Shown here piece by piece: positions 1 to 8,184 of a DNA stretch of 64,000 bases; positions within the stretch are counted from its first letter, which is position 1, and each line of letters opens with the position of its first letter. The DNA comes from Streptomyces sp. CA-278952 (GTDB lineage: Bacteria; Actinomycetota; Actinomycetes; Streptomycetales; Streptomycetaceae). The stretch spans positions 1 through 64,000 of the forward strand of contig NZ_CP112880.1 in the NCBI RefSeq assembly GCF_028747205.1, read 5' to 3'. Under the pieces are notes generated by a model that was not told the origin of the DNA, did not search any database, and saw nothing but the letters and a program-made list of their open reading frames with translations. Position numbers and translations under genes: made by a program.

Positions 1-483
1 AAAGGTGCCTTCGACTGCGGCGTGGTCGGCAAGCCCTTGCGAGGCACTCATCCTGCCGAGGGCAAGACCGCTGTAGCAGCAGTCGAGGAGGACGATGTGC
101 CGCTGCGCTCGTGAGTTCAGGAGGATTTGGCGCAGCCAGTCGTAGTTCAGGCTGGTTTCGATCCGGTCCGGCTGTGTGTGTGGCATGGCCAGTGTGAGGG
201 CGTCGTGGGGGTCGATGAGGCCGTGGCCTGCGTAGTAGACGATCAGGGTGTCGGTGGCCTCCGCCGCCGCCTGGCGCAGTGGATTCATCACGGTCGCGGG
301 GTCGGGCGGGTTCTCTACAACGGTTACGTGCGGGGCGGGCATGCGCAGGGACAGCGGGCCGCTCAGGAGCTCGGCGAGGGCGGTCAGGTTGTTCGAGGCG
401 GCCGGTAGCTGTTCGAGGTAGTCGTAGCGGCTCGTGCCGATGATGACTGCCCTTGACGCCCCGGGGTCAGGCAGGACGCTCAC
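1..483 (-). CDS. caspase-like (peptidase C14) protein, 3' end outside window
   Basis: The visible 160 residues form the N-terminal part of a caspase/metacaspase-fold domain. The first strand reads AVIIGTSRYDYLEQLPA. The catalytic His lies in VYYAGHGL and the catalytic Cys in IVLLDCCYSG; order and spacing fit family C14. The start is a GTG at 483-481 that overlaps the stop of the upstream gene (GTGA), so the two are translationally coupled. In actinobacteria such caspases act as effectors in NTP-dependent conflict systems, usually beside an EACC1 gene as here. The C-terminus, which would show any fused sensor or STAND module, lies beyond the left edge. The protease fold is clear from the motifs; a role in cell suicide or defence is inferred from the family. 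Confidence 0.88.
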   Translation of the reverse strand, partial: MSVLPDPGASRAVIIGTSRYDYLEQLPAASNNLTALAELLSGPLSLRMPAPHVTVVENPPDPATVMNPLRQAAAEATDTLIVYYAGHGLIDPHDALTLAMPHTQPDRIETSLNYDWLRQILLNSRAQRHIVLLDCCYSGLALGRMSASQGLADHAAVEGTF

Positions 484-836
484 GCGTCAGGGTCCTCGCC
501 GGCTGCGGCGTTCAGCGCTGTGGTCGCCCGTTCGATCTCCTCGGGCGAGCAGTCGGTGAGGATGATGACCGTGTCACCGTGGCGGATCTCCACCCGCGGT
601 CGCTGCGGCCGGGTCTGCCGCCACGCAGCCAACGCCAGTACGAACGATGCCGCGCTCCACCCATTGCCCGTCACCAACTGCAGCACGTCGAGTGCCGTGC
701 CCATCTCCCCCGGCTGCGGCGTGCTCCCCCGCACCTCAGTCTCCGCGGACCTGCGCACATCCGGATCCGAGCGCAGCCATCCCTGCAACGACCGCAGCTC
801 CCCCGCACCCGACTCCAAGCGCACCTCTAACCGCAT
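480..836 (-). CDS. EACC1 (effector-associated constant component 1) protein
   Basis: This 118-aa protein carries the recognisable EACC1 pattern: an N-terminal strand MRLEVRLESG, then LRSLQGWLRSDPDVR, the motif PGEMGTALDVLQLV, a hydrophobic helix (GWSAASFVLALAAWRQ), and a C-terminal strand VEIRHGDTVIIL. EACC1 is known from comparative genomics as a small constant partner of variable effectors such as caspases and trypsins in actinobacterial conflict systems; its biochemical role is unknown. The ATG at 836 is the first start that keeps only the conserved domain; upstream in-frame codons offer no better start. It is the first gene of an operon with the caspase gene, overlapping it by 4 bases, and is divergent from the nuclease-like gene at 1120. 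Confidence 0.85.
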   Translation of the reverse strand: MRLEVRLESGAGELRSLQGWLRSDPDVRRSAETEVRGSTPQPGEMGTALDVLQLVTGNGWSAASFVLALAAWRQTRPQRPRVEIRHGDTVIILTDCSPEEIERATTALNAAAGEDPDA

Positions 837-1119
837 CCAGATCTCCTCGCTTACGGGCGTAGTCGCCTCCGTCGACGACTGCCGATGGCTATCGTCCCCC
901 ACCAGCCGGGCGCTTGAGGCAAACCCGGCAACATCACATGGTGCGCGCGCATCAGCCGACAATAGGGCTGTGGCGTTGTGGTGTCCCGGGGGCTTGGGTA
1001 TGACGGTCACTCGCGATCGTTGCACTGTCCTTCGGGCCCGAAGTGACATCTCACTACCATTCGATCAGATCAGACACAAACTACTCGCCACTCGATCGCG
1101 ACTTGTGGTGAGGTCGAAC

Positions 1120-3582
1120 ATGGCTTCCCGATCAAAGCGCCGTGATGCGCGAAATAAGAGACAGCGCCGCTCCAGTCCGGAGGCGCCTTCGTTCGATCCA
1201 CATACACAAGTGCTCGTGGAGTCCCTGGACGGGCTGACCACGCTCATGGCCAAGTTTGACGGGGATAACCCGGCAGCAGCGATAGATGAGGCGTTCGAGG
1301 CAGCTGTCGATGCCTTCGTGGCGGAGTTGGGGCGGTTCGACGCGATCCGGCTTATCGAGGTCGCTCGTCAGCGGTTCTTACCCCTAGTTCCAGAAGGCCA
1401 GGCTGTCGTGAGCGCCGAAGCAGGAGCCGCGTACCTGGAGCTTCTGGCTCTGGTTGCCCTGGCTGCGCGTCAGGAAGCGGCGGTCGCTGAGGCTCTTGAC
1501 GTCCAGGAACAGGAGATGAGCGGCTTCGTTGAAGGGGTGAAGGGGGTACTCGACGAGATCCTTCACCTCTCCCAGCTACGTTCCTTCGCAGCAGTTGAGC
1601 CGACCGACAAGCTTGCTCTCGTGTCCTTGCTCATTCGGGGCGCGGAAGTATGGATGCGCAATCAGTCCTACCCGGAGATGGCTGAGAGGACCAATCTGGC
1701 CCTCCTCGACGGAAACGCCGATGTCCGCGCGGCCTTGCAGGCACAGCTCGGCTTCGATGCGACCGATGCGCTGGCTGTGCTCAACGCTTGTCATCGTCTG
1801 CAGGAAGACGGCCTGAACAGACGTCTGCAGGCAATGGGCGGAGCAATACAGGTCGCGATGGACTCGACGGCCGAAGGCCAGAGAGACGATCGACTGCTGG
1901 AGCAAGCCAGGACCAGTCTGACGGCCATGTTCGAGCCCGATGCCCACCAGTCCACGGTCGGGATTGCCGAGGTTGTCGCGCACACAGGCATCACTGCGGA
2001 ACGCGTCCGGGCTGTAGTTGAGCGGTTCCGCCTGGATCTCCAGGAAGCCTCACCTGCAGACGTCATCGACGCGTTCACCACAGGTAAGAACCCGATGCGC
2101 GCACGGCCGCTCATTGTCTGTGAAGGCGAGCGCCTCATGCTGCCGCATCCGGCACTGAACGTGCTCGCCGTGCGGGAGAACCTCGAAGAACACCTCAAGA
2201 CTTCTCGCCCGGCGTGGGACCGGTACGCGAAGCACCGTGGGGACCTTCTCGAGTCACGCACGCGTGAAGCGCTCGCCCGTGTACTTCCGGGTGCCGAGTT
2301 TCGGGACGCCTTCGAGTACTACCTGCCGGCTAACGACGCCGAAGCCAGGACCGCTGACCCGGCGAAGTACACCAAGCGCGTCGAGGGCGACCACCTCGTC
2401 GTCGTCGATGACGTCGCCATCATCGTGGAAGACAAGGCAGTCGCATTGAGCGCCCTGTCCCGCGGAGGCAAGGCAACCAGAATCCGCTCGGATCTGACCG
2501 GCATCATCACAAAGGCAGCTGAGCAGTCCGGTCGTATGCGGGATGCAATCGAGCGGGACGGCGGCCTGCGCATCAAGGGCGAAGGCTGGGTCGATCTGAG
2601 TCTCGTCCGCGAGATCCACACCATCGCTGTCAGTCTCGACGACCTCTCAACGGTCTTGACCTCCACCGCCGAGCTGGTGCGCGCCGGCCTGCTCACCCCG
2701 GACAACATCCCCTGGACGGTGTCTCTGCACGACCTTGAGCTGATCTCTGAACTCGTCGCACGTCCCGCTGAATTTCTCCTCTACCTACGGCGCCGCCGTG
2801 ACCCGGACGTCACCGTCATGTTCTACGCACCGGACGAGCTGGACCTGTTCCTGTACTTCTTCGAGGCGGGTCTCTGGGTCGAGCCCGATCCAGCGCAGGT
2901 GCGGGCCGCATACCCTTTCCTGCCGGAGCCGAGTACAGCCGAGCTCCGCCGCTACAAAGCACGTGAGCGCATGATCCTGACAAGCCGAACCGACGCGCTC
3001 GACAGTTGGTGGCATTCCAGAGGACGGGACGACGAGAGCCTCGTGTCCGCGCCCAAGCCGACGATGGTGCCTTCGCCCCTCGGGCCCCTCATCGACGAAC
3101 TGCGGTCACGGAACGTAGCTGGATGGCTCAGTGCCGGTGCGACGCTGCTGTCGCTGGCTTCAGCAGCTCAGCACAAAATGGCCCGCAATGGTGACACTCT
3201 CCTCGACCACCCGCTCCCGCACGGTAGAGGCCGCAGTTTGACGGTGCCGGTCACAGGCGGCGTGGACCCCGCAGAGGGTTGGATGTTCGTATGGGCCACT
3301 CGCCCAGCGGGACACGACCCTGACTCCACGGAGAAGAGGCTCCGTGACTATCTGCGAGTCAAGAAGCATCAGCTGGGCCTGCCGCGAGGCGTCGTCTTCC
3401 TGTACGACGAGGCGACCCGAAATCTCGTCGAAGTGTTCTATGACGGACACGTTGGACCGCTCGACGCAGCTCTGGTGCCCAACTTGCAGACCTTGCGTCC
3501 CGCGTCGGACCTTGACCGCTCATTCCACATGACCGCTAAGCGGCCGCTAGGGGAAAAGAAGGGCACCTCGAGGAAGCGGTAA
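1120..3582 (+). CDS. large hypothetical protein with PD-(D/E)XK-like nuclease core
   Basis: An 820-aa protein starting at ATG 1120 with a basic N-terminus (MASRSKRRDARNKRQRRS); GTG codons at 1105 and 1108 are alternatives. The first 350 residues are helical with no family I recognise. Around residues 370-480 comes a pattern typical of PD-(D/E)XK/NERD-like nucleases: an acidic helix GDLLESRTREAL, then a strand with Asp (HLVVVDDVA), then IIVEDKAV, which supplies the E-x-K signature. The C-terminal 350 residues (FYAPDELDLFLYFFEAGLW onward) are unassigned. Standing divergent from the caspase/EACC1 operon, it may be a defence or DNA-processing protein. The nuclease call rests on motif reading and needs a profile search. 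Confidence 0.7.
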   Translation: MASRSKRRDARNKRQRRSSPEAPSFDPHTQVLVESLDGLTTLMAKFDGDNPAAAIDEAFEAAVDAFVAELGRFDAIRLIEVARQRFLPLVPEGQAVVSAEAGAAYLELLALVALAARQEAAVAEALDVQEQEMSGFVEGVKGVLDEILHLSQLRSFAAVEPTDKLALVSLLIRGAEVWMRNQSYPEMAERTNLALLDGNADVRAALQAQLGFDATDALAVLNACHRLQEDGLNRRLQAMGGAIQVAMDSTAEGQRDDRLLEQARTSLTAMFEPDAHQSTVGIAEVVAHTGITAERVRAVVERFRLDLQEASPADVIDAFTTGKNPMRARPLIVCEGERLMLPHPALNVLAVRENLEEHLKTSRPAWDRYAKHRGDLLESRTREALARVLPGAEFRDAFEYYLPANDAEARTADPAKYTKRVEGDHLVVVDDVAIIVEDKAVALSALSRGGKATRIRSDLTGIITKAAEQSGRMRDAIERDGGLRIKGEGWVDLSLVREIHTIAVSLDDLSTVLTSTAELVRAGLLTPDNIPWTVSLHDLELISELVARPAEFLLYLRRRRDPDVTVMFYAPDELDLFLYFFEAGLWVEPDPAQVRAAYPFLPEPSTAELRRYKARERMILTSRTDALDSWWHSRGRDDESLVSAPKPTMVPSPLGPLIDELRSRNVAGWLSAGATLLSLASAAQHKMARNGDTLLDHPLPHGRGRSLTVPVTGGVDPAEGWMFVWATRPAGHDPDSTEKRLRDYLRVKKHQLGLPRGVVFLYDEATRNLVEVFYDGHVGPLDAALVPNLQTLRPASDLDRSFHMTAKRPLGEKKGTSRKR

Positions 3583-3628
3583 CTCCCTTTCCTCTCGGCT
3601 GCGCGAGAGAACTTCTCCCGACCCAACG

Positions 3629-3695
3629 GGAGGCCGCCGCGTGCGGTGTGAGCCGGTCCACGATCCGCCGTCGCCGTGAAGCGGGGAACCTGTCA
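3629..3695 (+). pseudogene. remnant of helix-turn-helix gene start (copy 1)
   Basis: About 65 bp match almost base for base the start of the HTH gene at 5999-6066, including the codons for GVSRSTIRRRREAG. Here it is cut from its own start codon and runs into the pentapeptide-like fragment. It is a duplicated, recombined scrap, not a gene. Confidence 0.6.
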
Positions 3696-4017
3696 GCGGG
3701 TCTCGAACGAGCCCCGGGGCGATTCATGCGCCCCGGGTCTCACCAGCGGGCGGATCGAGTTCGCCGCCGCGGAGCTCAGCGGCGGCACGGTCGACTTCAG
3801 CATCGTGGCGTTCTCCGGCGGTACGGTCGACTTCCGCGGCGCGGAGCTCACCGGGAGCACGATCGACTTCAGCATCGTGGCGTTCTCCGGCGGTACGGTC
3901 GACTTCCGCGGCGCGGAGCTCACCGGGAGCACGATCGACTTCGACAACGTCTTCATCCGTGCCACTTGCACCATCGCCTGGGGCCCTCTTCCAGAGATCC
4001 CCGTGAACCAGCCCTAG
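3676..4017 (+). pseudogene. pentapeptide-repeat-like protein, N-terminally truncated
   Basis: From about residue 25 the frame encodes repeated units such as SGGTVDFSIVAF, SGGTVDFRGAEL and TGSTIDF, the A(D/N)LXX-like right-handed beta-helix pattern common in Streptomyces pentapeptide-repeat proteins. The first 25 codons are unrelated and come from the fused HTH scrap, so the true N-terminus is lost. The frame ends at a normal stop after a non-repetitive tail (TIAWGPLPEIPVNQP). Whether the ATG at 3676 is used is doubtful. Function unknown; likely a decayed gene. Confidence 0.5.
3793..3936 (+). repeat. two exact 72-bp tandem repeats
   Basis: Bases 3793-3864 and 3865-3936 are identical. Each encodes 24 residues (DFSIVAFSGG, TVDFRGAELT, GSTI) of the pentapeptide-like helix. 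Perfect identity shows a recent duplication or ongoing homogenisation. Confidence 0.9.
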
Positions 4018-4158
4018 GCAGGTGCGAGAACGGCGTCGTCGGCCAAGACCGCCGGAATCGGCATAACCATCGGCTGAGGGGCATCACCTGGCGCCCCGGG
4101 TGCCCGTCGGCGTCTGTCTCCGCTCCCGCCTCTGGCCGACATGGGGCGCCTGACGGTA

Positions 4159-4195
4159 CTGGTGGAGGGTACCGGCCGTACCCTCCACCAGTTTT
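4159..4195 (+). terminator. hairpin plus T run, factor-independent terminator
   Basis: A perfect 13-bp stem, CTGGTGGAGGGTA at 4159-4171 and its complement at 4179-4191, with a 7-base loop, is followed by TTTT. It sits between the pentapeptide remnant (+) and the convergent small membrane gene (-). The T run suits transcription on the plus strand. Confidence 0.65.
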
Positions 4196-4197
4196 CG

Positions 4198-4359
4198 CTA
4201 TGCCATGAGCTGGTGCAGGGCCAGCACCGTCGCGCCAGCGGCGCCGAGCCCGGGCAGTGGGCCTGCCAGGCTTAGGACGAGGACGCCCGCCAGGCCGCCG
4301 GCGAGCAGGATGATCGCCCAGCGCTGAGGCAGGAGCTGGGGGTCATTGGAATTGGCCAC
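4198..4359 (-). CDS. small two-helix membrane protein
   Basis: A 53-aa protein. The start is GTG 4359, chosen because AAGGAG lies 8 bases upstream; the longer frame above it has no such site. The sequence has a polar N-terminus (VANSNDPQLLPQRW), a hydrophobic segment (AIILLAGGLAGVLVLSLAG), a short turn and a second weak hydrophobic segment (LGAAGATVLALHQL). No family is recognised. Small membrane proteins of this kind (Spd type) often accompany Streptomyces plasmid transfer genes, which would fit the replicon, but the link here is only contextual. Confidence 0.7.
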   Translation of the reverse strand: MANSNDPQLLPQRWAIILLAGGLAGVLVLSLAGPLPGLGAAGATVLALHQLMA

Positions 4360-4517
4360 GTACTGTTCTCCTTGAAGAGCTCCTCGAGCAGGCGGCCCCG
4401 GATGGACCCCGGGGCCGTTCGCGTCTATACGAACGACATGGCCGCCGAGCCTGCGTTGAGCGGGCCTGAAGTCCATGGTGAGGCGTCTGAAAGTGTGCTC
4501 ATCAAGGACGTGATCAA

Positions 4518-4581
4518 CGTTTTGATCCGGGTTAAGAAGCTTAGAGTTCTTAACCCGGATCAAAACGACGGGATCAAAACG
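4518..4581. promoter_or_regulatory. 21-bp palindrome plus third half-site, probable operator or iteron
   Basis: Two perfect 21-bp arms lie at 4518-4538 (beginning CGTTTTGATCCGG) and 4547-4567, separated by 8 bases. A third, shorter half-site (GGATCAAAACG) follows at 4571-4581. The array ends 13 bases before the GTG of the winged-helix gene at 4595. This suggests autoregulation or, less likely, a replication iteron. Confidence 0.75.
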
Positions 4582-4594
4582 CTAATCTTCCTTC

Positions 4595-5731
4595 GTGGCT
4601 GACGCACGGGAGACGAACGAGCGCAGACTGCGTCGGCTGCAGCAGATGCGGAGGGCCGACTCGGTCGCGAAGGCGTCTGAGGCCCTGGACAAGATATGGA
4701 AGGCCGGGAAGGAACCGGATTCGATCGTCCTGCGCAGCGTTTTGCTGCGGGCCGACGGGGAGCGGTCGAGACTCACCAAGCTAGTCCTTCCTCGGGGGTT
4801 GGCGCTGCGCTTCTACCTGTTGGCGGTCTTCGAGGCGCAGTGCCGACTGGACACAGGAGACCTCTGGCAGAACGGTCGCCCTCTCAAGGGAGCCGACTCG
4901 TGGTCCACCCTCGTTGCCATCGACGGTGCGTACGACACAGCGTCGGGGGCGTATGACGCCGCGTTGGAGAGCATGCCTCCGGAGCTCCGTGGTAGTGCGC
5001 GCGCGGAGGAGCGGTGGCGCACGAGGAAGTTGGAGGATCTGGAGCTTCGGCAGGTTAAAGGAGCTTTGAGAACTCTGGAGGAACTCGGCCAGGAAGACTC
5101 CTTGGTCTCTATTCCTCGGGGCGTGCGTGGACAGCGGTTGTACGAGGACTTCTCGCTCATGGGGGAAGGCGGGCGGGGCGATATGCCAACCCCGGACGTC
5201 TACTCCGTCCCCGTCCGTAGCTGGACAACGGCCAAGACGATCACGCTCCCCAAGGATTTCTTCCTGAAGGGCTGGATCCAGGTGCTCAATCCTTCCGAGG
5301 TCGCCACGTGGCTCATCCTGAGGATGCTGAGCCAGTGGGCGCCCAGGAAGCACAGCGTGTCGGGCGTCTTCCTCACCACGCGGCCCCGCATGCAGGGCTT
5401 CGGCCTGCGTGACGACGCCTGGGAGGACGGCTGTCGGCGCCTTCTCGAATTCGGCCTCATCCGCCACGCCCAACTGCCCGAGGGACTAGCAGCTTCCTTG
5501 GAAGCGCTCGGCGATCCCGCGATAACGGCGCTCTTCCCCCAGCCGACTCGCGTCCGCCGGCCTTACGAGCCGCACTTTTGGCAAATGACCGATAATGGGC
5601 TCACCAAGAACGCCCTGCAGACGCTCGACCGGGAACTCACCCATCGTCGAGAGGCACTCGCCGATGCCGCCACAAGGCGCGCGCAGCACGATCCCGAACA
5701 CCGCACCAGCCACGCATCGGCCGACGAGTGA
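4595..5731 (+). CDS. probable winged-helix DNA-binding protein, possible replication or regulatory protein
   Basis: A 378-aa protein starting at GTG 4595 with no Shine-Dalgarno, so possibly leaderless from a promoter within the palindrome region. Residues 1-90 are charged and helical. Around residues 215-300 is a stretch that looks like a winged helix: NPSEVATWLILRMLSQW, a segment ending SGVFLTTRPRM, a recognition-helix-like GLRDDAWEDGCRRLLEFGLI, then the wing. This resembles the fold of plasmid initiators and transcription regulators, without clear membership in either. The long palindrome directly upstream makes DNA binding at its own promoter plausible. The C-terminus is polar (RAQHDPEHRTSHASADE). 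Confidence 0.65.
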   Translation: MADARETNERRLRRLQQMRRADSVAKASEALDKIWKAGKEPDSIVLRSVLLRADGERSRLTKLVLPRGLALRFYLLAVFEAQCRLDTGDLWQNGRPLKGADSWSTLVAIDGAYDTASGAYDAALESMPPELRGSARAEERWRTRKLEDLELRQVKGALRTLEELGQEDSLVSIPRGVRGQRLYEDFSLMGEGGRGDMPTPDVYSVPVRSWTTAKTITLPKDFFLKGWIQVLNPSEVATWLILRMLSQWAPRKHSVSGVFLTTRPRMQGFGLRDDAWEDGCRRLLEFGLIRHAQLPEGLAASLEALGDPAITALFPQPTRVRRPYEPHFWQMTDNGLTKNALQTLDRELTHRREALADAATRRAQHDPEHRTSHASADE

Positions 5732-5973
5732 GGCGCGCACCACACGCCGCTGCCCTGGGCCCAGCACGCTTTGTCGAGGGGGATCCTCGTACCACCGAGC
5801 GTCCGCAGCGACCTCTGAACTCATCGGTAGTGATTAAACGGCAGAGCTTCTCGCCGTGAATCCTGATCGTTGATGGGCGCTTCCCGTCCTCGTGTACAGA
5901 GCCAGCTGGGGGTCACCCGACCGGACCGGCAGGCGCGGCGGGCGGTGCAGGTCGGGGCGTGGAGGATAGGGGG

Positions 5974-6066
5974 ATGAAGCGTCCGATGCTGACTCAGCGG
6001 GAGGCTGCCGCCGCGTGCGGTGTGAGCCGGTCCACGATCCGCCGTCGCCGTGAGGCGGGGGACCTG
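5974..6066 (+). pseudogene. truncated helix-turn-helix gene (copy 2)
   Basis: A good ribosome site (GGAGG) precedes ATG 5974. The first 31 codons encode MKRPMLTQREAAAACGVSRS then TIRRRREAGDLP, a standard excisionase/replication-type HTH. After about base 6066 the frame runs antisense through another gene remnant, so the rest of the gene is lost. The same segment recurs at 3629-3695. Confidence 0.65.
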
Positions 6067-6240
6067 CCTGGTGCGGTCGCCGTGGCGGTCGGTGCCGCCG
6101 GTGATGATGGCGGTGCCGTGGTAGAGCTGGTGGGGCGGCCGGTGGGCGGCGTAGAGGGCCGTGGCCCCCACGTTGACCGGCGAGCCGTTGACGTGCCGTC
6201 GGCGTAGAGGGCCAGGGCGAAGCGCTGAGCGTCGGTCACT
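6067..6240 (-). pseudogene. frameshifted gene remnant downstream of duplicated promoter
   Basis: Reading from GTG 6240, the frame gives VTDAQRFALALYADG. The sense then continues in another frame as HVNGSPVNVGATALYAAHRP and HQLYHGTAIITGG until the junction with the HTH scrap. It lies behind the same promoter motif and leader as dnaN (6306-6323). No family is recognised; it is frameshifted and cut at its 3' end. Confidence 0.5.
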
Positions 6241-6305
6241 TTGGGTGCCTTTCGGGCTGATTGGGCTTGGGTTGCTGACCGGCTGCTACTGCCGACCAAC
6301 AAGAC

Positions 6306-6323
6306 AACGGTACTGCACTTGCA
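6306..6323 (-). promoter_or_regulatory. shared 18-bp promoter motif, copy upstream of 6240 remnant
   Basis: Plus-strand AACGGTACTGCACTTGCA. On the minus strand this gives GTACCGTT, matching the motif upstream of dnaN, tap and the gene at 12123. The following leader is also nearly identical to that of dnaN. Confidence 0.55.
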
Positions 6324-6360
6324 TGCCGTACCGGGTGATTTCGAGGGCGTTTCCCCAGGT

Positions 6361-6800
6361 CAACCCATATGGAGACGCCGGGACGGGGTGTTGTCGTGTC
6401 GCCGCTGTCCCCGGAGCGGAGCGGCGGGGACGCCGTCCGGCAGCGCGGAGCGCTCGGGGCGGCGCGCAGCGCTGTCCCGCTTGGCCGGACGGCACCGCCG
6501 TGGGGCGCGGAGCGCACCCGGCGGCCGGTGGGGCGGGGTCGAGAGCGCGGAGCGCGCGGCCGGGGAGCGGAGCGGACCGGCGGCCCCGCCCCACCGTTGG
6601 CGTGAGAGCGCGGAGCGCTCGGTCCGGGGAGCGCAGCGGACCGGCACGCCGTGGGGGGTGAGGAGCGCAGCGGATCACCCCCCACGCGGCGGCACGTCAA
6701 CACCCCGCCCCGGCGACTCCAGAGAACGCGGGCCGTCAGGCCCGGCCGTGCTGTGCTGCGCCTCTCGTGCCTTGCTGCGCCCCGTACTTCGCTGCGCCCC
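6361..6800. repeat. intergenic hairpin module, copy 1
   Basis: About 440 bp are duplicated at 8185-8660. It is an array of short hairpins whose loops contain a GAGCG(G/C)AGCG core. Examples are GAGCGC/GCGCTC at 6606-6620, GGTCCG/CGGACC at 6621-6642, GTCCCCG/CGGGGAC at 6407-6431, and a perfect 11-bp stem at 6651-6661/6675-6685 with loop GGAGCGCAGCGGA. It also has TGCTGCGCCCC repeats near 6755-6805. It fills the space after dnaN and before the promoter of the 6240 remnant. I see no gene in it. Confidence 0.8.
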
Positions 6801-6808
6801 CGGGGTGG

Positions 6809-8062
6809 CTAGGCGTCCTGGCCGAGCCGGACGGGCATCAGCAGATGCCGGTAGTCCTCTTCGGTGATGTCGGGTCCTGCGGTGAGCAGTACGGGCTTGA
6901 GCGGCTTGCCCGCTTCCTCGTCGCGGAGGTGCAGGGTGATCGTCTCGCCGTCGAACGCGGTCAGGGCGTCGGCGAGGAACTTCGGGTTGAGGGACACTGC
7001 CCGGTCGCGGGGGGTGGTTCCGGCGGTGGTGGTGGATGCGAGCGCCATGCCCTTGGTCCGGTCCCGGTCCTCGGTCGTGCCGAGGATGGGGGCGAGCGTG
7101 AGGCTGCCATCCGCCGCCCACATGAGGCTCACGGGCGCTTGGGTCTCCCCCAGGGCCTTGATCAGGGCGTGGCACTTCTTCAGGGCCCGCTGGGTGGGGG
7201 TCCGGGGCAGGGCGATGGAGCAGTCGGTGGTCTTCGGGAAGAGGGCGCTGTGCCTGATCTGGGCGCCCTCCAGCTGTCGGATCGTGATGGTGGTGGTGCC
7301 CGTGGTCAGGGTGATTCGGGGTGTGCCGTGCGCGCTGATACCGATGCGGGCGCGTCCCTGGTGGTCCTTGAGGCGCTTGGCCAGTCGGGCGAGAACCGTG
7401 GCAGGGATCAGGGCGGAGTTCGCCTCCTGCGGCGGGGTGGTGTCGACGACGGCGGGCACATCGGCCACGGCGAAGCGGTAGCGGTCGGTGGCCGAGAGTG
7501 TGACGCTCTGGCAGTCGACGGTGATGCGGACGCCGGTAAGTGCGGGGAGGGTGTCGTCGGTGCCAGCGGCCGGCAGAACTCGCAGGGCCTGGTCGAGGAA
7601 CTGACGGACGTCCACGGTGGCGACGGTGGGCGCGGGGTGCGGCGGGTCGATGAACTCGTCGCGGTCGAGTGCGGGGACCGGGAGGCTGAGGTGCGGGGTG
7701 GCCAGGAGGTCACCGGTGAGAGAGACGGCAGTCCGGGCCGCTGCCGCCTTGCTCTCCCCCGTGACCATGGCGGCCAGTGCCTTCTTCAACTGGCTGTGTT
7801 GCAGGAGCGATGAGCCCGTGGCCGTGGTGTCCACGGGGAGCGTCACCGTGACGGCGGTCTCGGTGTCGTGCGTGGTCAAGGTCAGGATGCGGCGGGCTGT
7901 GGTGAGCAGGACACCGCATTGGGCGGGGGACGATCCCGTACCGGCCTGGACTCCGAGTTCGGTGATGGCGAGTGCGTCCGCGACCGGGCCGTACGGCGCG
8001 GTGAACTGTGCGGTGTGTGCGGCTTCCTGGCGGGTGGGCTGGGTGGTGGGCTGCTCGGACAT
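6809..8062 (-). CDS. dnaN: DNA polymerase III beta subunit (sliding clamp) paralogue
   Basis: A 417-aa protein, slightly longer than usual clamps (about 370-380 aa). Clamp landmarks are present: LPALTGVRI...LSATDRYRFAVADVPA in the middle domain and the C-terminal YRHLLMPVRL, the end of the third clamp domain. The clamp encircles DNA and tethers the replicative polymerase. ATG 8062 has GGGAGAAG just upstream. It is a second, probably replicon-borne copy rather than the chromosomal dnaN, since the neighbours are a DNA ligase, intergenic repeats and plasmid-type genes instead of dnaA/recF. It shares a promoter motif with the tap gene. It could support replication of the linear element or mobile-element synthesis. 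Confidence 0.87.
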   Translation of the reverse strand: MSEQPTTQPTRQEAAHTAQFTAPYGPVADALAITELGVQAGTGSSPAQCGVLLTTARRILTLTTHDTETAVTVTLPVDTTATGSSLLQHSQLKKALAAMVTGESKAAAARTAVSLTGDLLATPHLSLPVPALDRDEFIDPPHPAPTVATVDVRQFLDQALRVLPAAGTDDTLPALTGVRITVDCQSVTLSATDRYRFAVADVPAVVDTTPPQEANSALIPATVLARLAKRLKDHQGRARIGISAHGTPRITLTTGTTTITIRQLEGAQIRHSALFPKTTDCSIALPRTPTQRALKKCHALIKALGETQAPVSLMWAADGSLTLAPILGTTEDRDRTKGMALASTTTAGTTPRDRAVSLNPKFLADALTAFDGETITLHLRDEEAGKPLKPVLLTAGPDITEEDYRHLLMPVRLGQDA

Positions 8063-8127
8063 GCTTCTCCCTTGGGTTGGGTTGCGCTTGGGTTCGTTGG
8101 GCGGCTGCTACTGCCGACCAACAAGAC

Positions 8128-8145
8128 AACCTTACATCACTTACA
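8128..8145 (-). promoter_or_regulatory. shared 18-bp promoter motif upstream of dnaN
   Basis: Plus-strand AACCTTACATCACTTACA, 66 bases upstream of the dnaN ATG. It matches the tap promoter motif at 12-13 of 18 positions. Confidence 0.55.
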
Positions 8146-8184
8146 TGCCGCGCGAGGGTGGTTCTGAGGACGTTTCCGCAGGTC

